A DNA stretch of 45,658 bases from assembly GCA_964611125.1 (NCBI GenBank), contig CAZSZO010000030.1, positions 1 to 45,658 on the forward strand, written 5' to 3'. The stretch comes from JAEUIX01 sp964611125. GTDB taxonomy: Bacteria > Planctomycetota > Phycisphaerae > Phycisphaerales > UBA1924. How positions within the stretch are numbered: the first letter of the stretch is position 1; the number at the start of each line of letters is the position of its first letter. The position numbers and the translations under genes were made by a program. Positions 38,711 to 45,658 of the stretch are shown piece by piece. The notes under the pieces were generated by a model, which was given only the letters and a program-made list of their open reading frames with translations, made no database searches and had not been told where the DNA came from.

Positions 38711-41365
38711 ATGCTGAGCCCAAACCAAGCCCGTATCCAGTCATTCCGCGTCGTTCCCTACTTGCCCGAGGCCCTGCGCCCGCTGGTGGATATCGCCCAC
38801 AACCTGTGGTGGACGTGGAACTACGAAGCGGTGAACCTCTTCACCCGCCTCGACCGTGACCTGTGGGAGCAGTGCGGCCACAACCCCGTTCTGATGCTCG
38901 GCAGCATCAAGCAGGAGAAGCTCGACCGCGCCGCCCACGACCGCTCCTACCTGCACGCCCTCGGGACGGTGCACAGCCAGATGCTCGAGCACCTGCAGCA
39001 TCGCGGGTGGTTCGCCGAGGTCGGCAGCGCCGTGGCCGGGACGGAGCGGCCCTTCAAGGTCGCGTACTTCTGCGCCGAGTTCGGGCTGACGGAGTGCCTG
39101 CAGATCTACTCCGGCGGCCTGGGCGGCCTGTCGGGCGACCACCTTAAGAGCGCCGCGGAGCTGGGCATTCCGCTGGTCGCGGTGGGCCTGCTGTACCGAA
39201 AGGGCTACTTCCACCAGTACCTCAACCCCGACGGCTACCAGCAGGAGACCTACCCGGACATCGACGCCCCCAACCAGCCCATCCACCGCGTGATCGACCC
39301 GCGGACCGGTCAGCAGAAGCGCGTCACCGTCGAGCTCCCCGGCCGCTCGGTGGCCCTGGGCATCTGGCGGTGCGATGTGGGGAGGGTGCCGCTCTACCTG
39401 CTCGACGCCAATCTGCCTGAGAACAGCCGCGAGGACCGCGACATCACCAACAACCTCTACGGCGGCGACATCGAACACCGCATCAAGCAGGAGATCTGCC
39501 TGGGGATCGGCGGCTTCCGCGCCCTGCAGGCCGTCGGTGAGTCGCCCTCGATCTACCACATCAACGAAGGGCACGCGGCGTTCCTTTCGCTCGAGCGTGT
39601 CGCGGCCATGCGCCGCGGGACCGACCTCTCGTTCGATCAGACCCGCGAGGCTGTCGCCGCGGGGCAGGTGTTCACGACCCACACGCCCGTTCCCGCGGGC
39701 ATCGACCGCTTCCCGCCCAAGCTGATCGAGACCTACTTCTCGCACATGCTGCCCGACCTGGGGCTCGATCTCGAGGGGCTGTTCGCCCTCGGCCGCGAGA
39801 ACACCGCCGATCGCAAGGAGTTCTTCTCGATGGCCGTGTTGGCCATCCGCACGTCCCGGTTCTGTAACGCTGTGTCGGAGCTGCACGGCGTGGTCAGCCG
39901 CAACATGTGGAAGCAGATGTGGCCCGGCGCCCCCGAGCACGATGTGCCCATCGGCCACGTGACCAACGGCGTGCACACCCGCTCCTGGGCCAGCGGCGAC
40001 ATGACCCAGCTCTACGACCGCTACATGGGCGCCGCGTGGCACGAATCCCCGCAGGACCCCGCTGTCTGGGCGGCCGTCGACGAGATCCCCGACGAGGAGC
40101 TGTGGGCCGCGCGGCAGCGCCGGCGCGAGCACCTCATCGCCTGGGTTCGCCGCCAGATCCGCCGCCAGCTCACCGCCCGCGGGGCCGCGACCAAGGAGAT
40201 CGAGGCGGCCGCCGCGGCCCTCGACACCGACCTGCTCACCATCGGCTTCGCCCGCCGGTTCGCCACCTACAAGCGCGGGACGCTCCTGTTCCGCGACAAG
40301 GCCCGGCTCGACAAGCTCCTCAACGGCGACAAGCCGGTCCAGCTGCTGGTGGCCGGCAAGGCCCACCCCGCCGACGGCGGCGGCAAGGCCCTGATCCGCG
40401 AGATCGTGGAGTTCACACGCCAGAGCAAGCACAACCTGCGCGTGGTCTTCCTCGAAGACTACGACATGAATGTCGCCCGCCGCCTGGTCCAGGGCTGCGA
40501 CATCTGGCTCAACACCCCCGTCCGCGGGCTGGAGGCCAGCGGCACCTCGGGCATGAAGGCCGCCCTCAACGGGTGCATCCACCTGTCGATCCTCGACGGC
40601 TGGTGGGCCGAGGCGTTCGACCCCGAGTGGGGCTTCGCCATCGGGCGCGGCGAGGTCTACGAAGACTCCCGGCGCGAGGAGGCCGACGACATCGAGAGCC
40701 GCTCGCTCTACCAGGTGCTCGAATCGCAGATCGTCCCCGAGTTCTACGAGCGCGACGACGGGTCCATCCCGCGCCGCTGGGTGGCCCGCGTCAAGCAGTG
40801 CATCAAGAACATGGCGCCCCGCTTCAGCACCCACCGCATGCTGGTGGACTACGCCCGCCAGTTCTACTTCCCGGCCCACATCGCCGCCAATCGCCTGCAG
40901 ACCCGCAACCTGGCCGAGGCCCGCGACCTGGCCAACCACGTTGACCACCTCCGCCGCCACTGGTATGAGGTCCGCGTGCTCGAGACCACCAGCGCCGTCG
41001 GCCCGCAGAGCGCCGTCACCGTGCGCGGGGAGGTTACCGTGACGGCCAAAGTCGCGCTCGGGGCCCTCAAGCCCAGCGAGGTGCTCGTGCAGCTCTATCA
41101 CGGCCAGGTCACGTCCCTGGGCGAACTGGTTGACGCTGAGGCCCTGGCGATGCGGCACGAGCGCGAGCTGGAGGGCGGGGCCCACCTCTTCACGGGCGTC
41201 TTCTCGCCGCAGCGGTCGGGCCAGCACGGCTTCTCGGTGCGAGTCCTGCCCAGCGATGACCGCCTGGTGACGCCGTTCCTCCCGGGGCTTATCACCTGGG
41301 ACACCGGCGCCGCGCCCGAAGAGGTCCTGAGCACCATCCAGGTTGCGCACGCCAAGGCGAGCTGA
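38711..41365 (+). CDS. Alpha-glucan (glycogen) phosphorylase, GT35
   Basis: An 884-residue PLP-dependent phosphorylase releasing glucose-1-phosphate from alpha-1,4-glucans. The N-terminal DUF3417 region has PLVDIAHNLWWTWNYEAV, which marks the shorter GT35 class of bacteria and archaea rather than E. coli GlgP. Further blocks are AYFCAEFGLTECL, YSGGLGGLSGDHLKSAAELG, YHINEGHAAFLSLERV and FTTHTPVPAGIDRF. The PLP lysine is K616 in EASGTSGMKAALNG. The last 150 or so residues form a beta-rich domain. ATG 38711 has GAGG upstream; a longer frame from 38609 adds only a non-homologous leader. A strong terminator follows. Confidence 0.93.
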   Translation: MLSPNQARIQSFRVVPYLPEALRPLVDIAHNLWWTWNYEAVNLFTRLDRDLWEQCGHNPVLMLGSIKQEKLDRAAHDRSYLHALGTVHSQMLEHLQHRGWFAEVGSAVAGTERPFKVAYFCAEFGLTECLQIYSGGLGGLSGDHLKSAAELGIPLVAVGLLYRKGYFHQYLNPDGYQQETYPDIDAPNQPIHRVIDPRTGQQKRVTVELPGRSVALGIWRCDVGRVPLYLLDANLPENSREDRDITNNLYGGDIEHRIKQEICLGIGGFRALQAVGESPSIYHINEGHAAFLSLERVAAMRRGTDLSFDQTREAVAAGQVFTTHTPVPAGIDRFPPKLIETYFSHMLPDLGLDLEGLFALGRENTADRKEFFSMAVLAIRTSRFCNAVSELHGVVSRNMWKQMWPGAPEHDVPIGHVTNGVHTRSWASGDMTQLYDRYMGAAWHESPQDPAVWAAVDEIPDEELWAARQRRREHLIAWVRRQIRRQLTARGAATKEIEAAAAALDTDLLTIGFARRFATYKRGTLLFRDKARLDKLLNGDKPVQLLVAGKAHPADGGGKALIREIVEFTRQSKHNLRVVFLEDYDMNVARRLVQGCDIWLNTPVRGLEASGTSGMKAALNGCIHLSILDGWWAEAFDPEWGFAIGRGEVYEDSRREEADDIESRSLYQVLESQIVPEFYERDDGSIPRRWVARVKQCIKNMAPRFSTHRMLVDYARQFYFPAHIAANRLQTRNLAEARDLANHVDHLRRHWYEVRVLETTSAVGPQSAVTVRGEVTVTAKVALGALKPSEVLVQLYHGQVTSLGELVDAEALAMRHERELEGGAHLFTGVFSPQRSGQHGFSVRVLPSDDRLVTPFLPGLITWDTGAAPEEVLSTIQVAHAKAS

Positions 41366-41391
41366 GGGCTTGACGAGGTTTCAGAAACACA

Positions 41392-41425
41392 CGAGCCCCG
41401 ATCAGCGATGGCTGATCGGGGCTCG
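41392..41425. terminator. Bidirectional Rho-independent terminator
   Basis: A perfect 15-bp stem (CGAGCCCCGATCAGC with its complement) around a GATG loop. TTTCATT follows on the plus strand and TGTGTTTCTG on the minus strand. It separates the convergent phosphorylase and acyltransferase genes. Confidence 0.85.
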
Positions 41426-41501
41426 TTTCATTCCAGGGGATCGATTGGGCGAGCTCGACGTGGCCCAGCGAGGGCTCAGCGGCCCTGCCGGACAGCGGTC
41501 G

Positions 41502-42611
41502 TCACACCTTGAGGTAGATCCGGCGTCGGTGCAGCCACCAGGCGACCCCGATGTTGAAGGCCGTGTACATCACCGCGAGCCAGAGCACCTCGGCGGGGCC
41601 GAACGCGGCGCTGATCGGCCCTCCGACGGCGGCTTTGATCAGATCCTCGATGCGCATGAGGCGCTCCATCAGGTAGAGCGTGATGGGGTTCATCCCGATC
41701 CAGATGAACGGCGCCGCCCAGCCCGAAACGCCCGCCACGTCGATCACCCAGTAGAACGCCCCCAGCAGCACCAGGCTGTAGCCCCCGGCCACCAGCACGA
41801 ACGACGACGTCCACAGCTTCTTGATGATCGGGAAATCCAGCCCCCACAGCCAACCCAGCGCGGCCAGGGCGATGCCCGCCCCCACCAGCACGCCGGCCTT
41901 GCTGGCCTGCCGACCGGCGCCCACCCCCGACCGCAAGTACTCTCCCGCCATCACCCCCAGCAGGGCGCTGGCGATCGCGGGAAACGTCGACAGCAACCCC
42001 TCGGGATCGTGCGTCTTGTCCCACCGGCGCCCGGGCAGGAACTGAAAGTCCACCCAGTTGGCCAGGTTGTGCTCCGGCCCCTCGGCGAAATCCCCCATCT
42101 GCCCGCCCGGCGGCGGGACGAATCTCAGCAGCAGGTAGTACCCCAGCAGGATCGCCGCGGTGATCACCAGCCGCGTCCGCCCCGAGGCGAAACAGAGGAG
42201 CAGCCCCGCCGCGAGATTGCAGATCGCGATCCGCTGCAAGACGCCCACCCAGCGGACCGAACCCACGCCGTTGGCGATCCCCTGGTAGTAGAGCAAGCCC
42301 AGCAGGTACAGGACCGCGGCCCGCAGAATGATCTTGCGGGCCGTCGCAACCGGCCCCACCCGCTGCAGCGACGCGTGCACCGAAAACGCCTGCGACGCCC
42401 CCGAGATGAACACGAACATCGGGAAGACCAGATCGAGAAAATGGAACCCCGCCCACGGCACGTGCTCGAGCTGCGCGCAGAGCCCCGCCGCGGCCGGGTA
42501 GAGCTTGCCCAGCTCGAACGCGACCGTCTCCATCCCCAGAATCCAGAACATGTCGAACCCGCGCAGGGCGTCGAGCGAGACCAGGCGGGGCGGCGTTGCG
42601 GGGGCGGTCAT
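41502..42611 (-). CDS. NagX/HGSNAT-like polytopic membrane acyltransferase (DUF5009)
   Basis: A 369-residue integral membrane protein with about nine to ten hydrophobic segments. It opens with RLVSLDALRGFDMFWILG, the start typical of the heparan-alpha-glucosaminide N-acetyltransferase/NagX family, and has FHFLDLVFPMFVFISGAS, LGLLYYQG, LQRIAICNLAAGLLL, DPEGLLSTFPAIASALLGVMAGEYL and a final MYTAFNIGVAWWLHRRRI. Relatives acetylate amino sugars across a membrane, so it may act on glucosamine-containing glycans or peptidoglycan fragments; this is family-based. The ATG at 42611 has TACGCT 6 nt upstream and no Shine-Dalgarno site. Confidence 0.82.
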   Translation of the reverse strand: MTAPATPPRLVSLDALRGFDMFWILGMETVAFELGKLYPAAAGLCAQLEHVPWAGFHFLDLVFPMFVFISGASQAFSVHASLQRVGPVATARKIILRAAVLYLLGLLYYQGIANGVGSVRWVGVLQRIAICNLAAGLLLCFASGRTRLVITAAILLGYYLLLRFVPPPGGQMGDFAEGPEHNLANWVDFQFLPGRRWDKTHDPEGLLSTFPAIASALLGVMAGEYLRSGVGAGRQASKAGVLVGAGIALAALGWLWGLDFPIIKKLWTSSFVLVAGGYSLVLLGAFYWVIDVAGVSGWAAPFIWIGMNPITLYLMERLMRIEDLIKAAVGGPISAAFGPAEVLWLAVMYTAFNIGVAWWLHRRRIYLKV

Positions 42612-42617
42612 CCGCCG

Positions 42618-42623
42618 AGCGTA
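42618..42623 (-). promoter_or_regulatory. TACGCT -10-like hexamer before the acyltransferase gene
   Basis: Minus-strand TACGCT is exactly 6 nt before the ATG at 42611. Confidence 0.55.
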
Positions 42624-42653
42624 ATCGAAGTCCGGAGCCGTGGGGGATGCGGC

Positions 42654-42678
42654 GGGAGGGAGGAGGGGGGGAGGGGGG
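42654..42678 (+). repeat. G-run cluster between the acyltransferase and CTERM-like genes
   Basis: GGG, GGG, GGGGGGG and GGGGGG separated by 1-4 nt on the plus strand, in a 93-nt gap. For the minus-strand genes this is the template strand. It fits the quadruplex pattern. Confidence 0.45.
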
Positions 42679-42704
42679 TCGGCCAGGCCCTCAGCGGGCG
42701 GTGC

Positions 42705-43325
42705 TCAGTCCGCCAGCCGCCGCCGGCGGGCGACGGCGAGGATGATGCCAGCCGCGGCAGGCCCAGCCCCGCCGGAGCCGGGGATGGTGAGCGTGTACCG
42801 GTCTTGGGCGGGCAGATCGGGGAAGGTGTAGAGCACGCTTGAGCCATCAGAGAATGTCAGGGTCAGGGTGGCGTTGGGCGCCGCGCCGTTGCTGAACAGC
42901 ACCGTCCGCGTATCGGCGTTGAAATCGCCGTTGTCGTTGTCGATATCCCACTGGCCGCCGAAGGTGACGCCGGGACCGAAGTTGGCGAAGCCATAGGTGA
43001 ACAGGTCAGGTCCCACGTTGTTGTCGCTTCGCTCGCCCACCAGCAGCGTCGCGGTCTGCGAGCCGTCGCCGCCCAGGAACCGCTCGTCGCTCAGATAGAG
43101 CTGGTCGAAGAGGTACTGCGTATCGCCGATGGTGAAGGTCGCCTGGGTGAGGTTCACCCCCGCCTCGGAGGTGTTGGCCAGGGTGAAGAGCGTCGTGTTG
43201 AACGCCCCGCCGCCGCCGTTGCCGTTCTCAAGCGTCAGGATCGCCTCGCCGGCGATCGCACCCGAGGCAGCCATGAGCGCGCCGATACCCGCAACGGCCA
43301 GAAACTGTGTGTTGTTCACGATCAT
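42705..43325 (-). CDS. Secreted protein with a degenerate CTERM-like tail
   Basis: A 206-residue protein with a signal peptide at about 1-25 (FLAVAGIGALMAASGAIAG) and a beta-rich body (LTLENGNGGGGAFNTTLFTL near the start, LTLTFSDGSSVLYTFP near the end). The C-terminus is IPGSGGAGPAAAGIILAVARRRRLAD: a glycine turn, a hydrophobic stretch and an Arg cluster, so it resembles the CTERM plan, but the VPTPGAA motif is lost and three residues follow the Arg run. Possibly a diverged exosortase substrate. ATG 43325 has a GGGGG site next to it; a longer frame from 43424 has no signal peptide at its start. Confidence 0.66.
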   Translation of the reverse strand: MIVNNTQFLAVAGIGALMAASGAIAGEAILTLENGNGGGGAFNTTLFTLANTSEAGVNLTQATFTIGDTQYLFDQLYLSDERFLGGDGSQTATLLVGERSDNNVGPDLFTYGFANFGPGVTFGGQWDIDNDNGDFNADTRTVLFSNGAAPNATLTLTFSDGSSVLYTFPDLPAQDRYTLTIPGSGGAGPAAAGIILAVARRRRLAD

Positions 43326-43379
43326 CCCCCTGACCGGATCCGCTGTGGGCACGACGGAGACCCGGAGAACTCCGGAAAA

Positions 43380-43385
43380 AGCGTA
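43380..43385 (-). promoter_or_regulatory. TACGCT -10-like hexamer of the 42705-43325 gene
   Basis: Minus-strand TACGCT stands 54 nt before the ATG at 43325, giving a leader of about 48 nt. Confidence 0.45.
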
Positions 43386-43470
43386 CCGCCGTCCCCTCAG
43401 TCTCGCAAGGAGAGCATGGCGCAAAGCGGGCCGCCTGCGGCGACTTCACACATCGGTTCAAAAGAACAAT

Positions 43471-43495
43471 CGGCCGCCTCACGGTGAGGCGGCCG
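43471..43495 (-). terminator. Rho-independent terminator of the 43553-44596 gene
   Basis: CGGCCGCCTCAC and GTGAGGCGGCCG form a 10-12-bp stem with a very small loop. On the minus strand it is followed by ATTGTTCTTTTG. It lies 58 nt after the stop codon of the gene at 43553. Confidence 0.75.
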
Positions 43496-43552
43496 AATCG
43501 TTTAGTCAGGCGAGGGGCTCAGTCGGACTTCGGGTACGACCCCGAATCCGGC

Positions 43553-44596
43553 TCAGCGGCGGCGGCGGAAGGCGCCCAGGACGCCCGCGGCGCCGAAGGC
43601 GACCGCCGCGCCGGGGGTCGGGACCGTGAACACGCCGATCTGGCTGTTGGTGCTGTTCTCGTAGCCCAGGAACAGCCGCTTGGTGACGGTGTCGAAGGCC
43701 AGGGCCTCAATTTCGCCGATGCCGGCGGTGCCCGCCGCGGCGGTGATGGTCGAGGTCGCGATCAGCGTGCCGTCGAGGCCGTAGAGGCGGAGGACGTTCA
43801 CATTGGGGAACTGGCCGCTGGCGCCCGCAGAGATCAGCAGGCTGGGGCCCGTCGCGAGGGGCGAGAAGAGGGCCGCGTCGGCGGCGTTGAGGTAGACCAT
43901 GCCCTTGGCGTTGGGGATCAGGGTGAACGACTCGGCCAGGATGACCGGGGTGCTGGCGGTCGAGAGGAACCGCAGCGTCGGGGTCGGCGTGCCGCCGTCG
44001 ATCACGGCGAAGCGATCGTCCGAGGCGGTGGCGCCCGGGATATAGGCGATGTCGTCGTAGTTGAAAGTCGAGTTCACCACACCGTCCTCGACGACGCCGG
44101 TTCCGGTGTTCATCGCGCCCAGGATGCGGGCGCTGACCGGGGAGACGACGCTGTCGATGGCGGTGAAGCGGGGGGCGCTGCCGGGGCCGAAGCTGCCGTA
44201 GCCCGAGCCGCGGGTGTTGACCGTCAGGCCCTCGGGGCCGTACGCCGCGCTGGCGGCGCCGTTGGTCACGGTGTAGCGGAGGGCCGACGGGGCGGCGGCG
44301 AGGTTGCCGCCGGCGTACGCGGCCAGGTAGCCGTTGGCCTCCGCCGCGGAGCCGTCGCTGGCGACGTAGAGGGTGCCGTTGTAAAAGGTCATCCCCTCGG
44401 GCTCGACGCGGCCCGAAGCCGGGGTCAGGCCCTGGCTCGACAGGTCGGTGGCGACCCGGAAGATCGAGATGTCATAGGACGTGCCAAACAGGTTCTGGTT
44501 GGTCAGCGTGCCGAACAGGGAACCGGCCGAGGCCGAACCCGCGAGGGCAAGCAGGGCGACGACGCCGATGGCGCCACGGGAACGAAGGGCGTTCAT
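43553..44596 (-). CDS. Secreted protein with PEP-CTERM-like (VPTPGAA) sorting tail
   Basis: A 347-residue protein: signal peptide at about 1-24 (GAIGVVALLALAGSASA), then a long Gly/Ala/Thr-rich body with repeated short strand-like segments (EPEGMTFYNGTLYVASDG, GPEGLTVNTRGSG, IGEIEALAFDTVTKRLFLGY), which resembles a beta-propeller of the SMP-30/esterase-like or phytase-like type, though no catalytic motif is clear. The tail is VPTPGAAVAFGAAGVLGAFRRRR, closely like the 13933-14823 protein. A strong site GGAGGAGAGAGA precedes the ATG by 1-2 nt of spacer. A candidate TAAACT -10 lies about 100 nt upstream. It probably anchors at the cell surface after exosortase-type processing (inferred). Confidence 0.78.
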   Translation of the reverse strand: MNALRSRGAIGVVALLALAGSASAGSLFGTLTNQNLFGTSYDISIFRVATDLSSQGLTPASGRVEPEGMTFYNGTLYVASDGSAAEANGYLAAYAGGNLAAAPSALRYTVTNGAASAAYGPEGLTVNTRGSGYGSFGPGSAPRFTAIDSVVSPVSARILGAMNTGTGVVEDGVVNSTFNYDDIAYIPGATASDDRFAVIDGGTPTPTLRFLSTASTPVILAESFTLIPNAKGMVYLNAADAALFSPLATGPSLLISAGASGQFPNVNVLRLYGLDGTLIATSTITAAAGTAGIGEIEALAFDTVTKRLFLGYENSTNSQIGVFTVPTPGAAVAFGAAGVLGAFRRRR

Positions 44597-44928
44597 GTCT
44601 CTCTCCTCCGGCGTTGAGCCGAGTGTCGCCCCGCAGGGATACCCAACAGCGGGAAAACCGCCTTTGGAGCGACAAAGGAGTTTATCCTGCAATCGTAAGT
44701 GCAGTGTGAGCGTCGCGCAAAGAGTGCCGGACCTATCCGCAAGGGCTCTTTGGGTCATCGCTGGAAATGATGGATCATCGCCCGACGCACGGCGGAGCGT
44801 CGCGGGCGGAGGATTCCAACGAAAAAGCCCGGAGGCGCAGGCCTCCGGGCTCGGGTGCAGTCAGGCGTCATCGGCCCGGGCGTTGCGTGCAAGCCGGGCG
44901 TATCGGGCGAGCGTACCGGGCGACCCGA
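44597..44928. promoter_or_regulatory. 332-nt intergenic region between groEL and a CTERM protein gene
   Basis: No gene is visible. For the minus-strand CTERM gene it holds the ribosome site, a leader of about 100 nt and TAAACT (about 44682-44687) as the likely -10. The start of the leader can form CCTTTG-TCGCTC-CAAAGG and then GCGG-TTTTC-CCGC. The groEL terminator fills the other end (44826-44851). Confidence 0.4.
44826..44851 (-). terminator. Rho-independent terminator of groEL
   Basis: AGCCCGGAGGC and GCCTCCGGGCT form a perfect 11-bp stem around a 4-nt loop. On the minus strand TTTTTC follows. It lies 78 nt after the groEL stop codon. Confidence 0.88.

Positions 44929-45658
<730 letters not shown>

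Noticed and set aside
38741..41350. Minus-strand open frame of 869 codons opposite the phosphorylase gene
   Set aside because: A shadow of high-G+C codon bias: the plus strand encodes a full alpha-glucan phosphorylase with all motifs, while the antisense product has no recognisable domain.

Overview
The window is high-G+C chromosomal DNA (roughly 70% by eye) made almost entirely of core and housekeeping genes. It looks like a planctomycete of the Phycisphaerae type. The pointers are secreted proteins ending in a PEP-CTERM-like tail (VPTPGAA, a hydrophobic helix, then RRRR), a prepilin-like protein with the H-X9-DG motif common in planctomycetes, a bacterial SUI1/eIF1 homologue, a NfeD-NfeD-FloA operon, and a broken-up division/cell-wall (dcw) cluster. 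The lineage is inferred from gene content. There is no rRNA, tRNA, CRISPR array, insertion sequence or phage gene in the window.

Layout, left to right. 0-5.7 kb: the end of cmk overlapping plsC, a 3D-domain envelope protein, a secreted hydrolase fused to an NTF2/SnoaL-like domain, rsmG, a SUI1 protein and a PrsW-type membrane protease. 5.8-13.8 kb: a DinG-type iron-sulfur helicase, a fused HyuA-HyuB (5-oxoprolinase-like) protein, and aroA overlapping its 3' end. 13.9-19.6 kb, minus strand: a PEP-CTERM-like secreted protein, then rsmH, a LysM membrane protein, an FtsL-like protein and ftsI. 19.6-26.9 kb: a prepilin-like protein, an isocitrate/isopropylmalate dehydrogenase family enzyme, a DUF3303 protein, floA with two nfeD genes, and a Nudix hydrolase. 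27.1-30.8 kb, plus strand: murC-murB-ddl. 30.9-41.4 kb: ArfB, an outer-membrane-like protein, HU with a tail, a Tat-type lipoprotein amidase, glycerate 2-kinase, a membrane-anchored unknown, a PDZ lipoprotein, peroxiredoxin, the YggS-type PLP protein and alpha-glucan phosphorylase. 41.4-45.7 kb, minus strand: a NagX/HGSNAT-like membrane acyltransferase, two more CTERM-type secreted proteins and the 3' part of groEL.

The common theme is the cell envelope: peptidoglycan precursor synthesis (murC, murB, ddl), septal synthesis (ftsI, FtsL-like, LysM), peptidoglycan turnover (amidase, 3D domain), membrane organisation (FloA/NfeD) and surface proteins (prepilin-like, CTERM proteins, beta-barrel candidate).

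The strongest unexplained signal is regulatory. About a dozen genes lack a Shine-Dalgarno sequence and instead carry a TANNNT -10-like hexamer (often TACGCT, TATACT or TACCAT) 4-9 nt before the start codon, as expected for leaderless mRNAs. The other genes carry ordinary GGAG-type sites. The pattern also fixes several start codons, including one inside the 3' end of the preceding gene (aroA).
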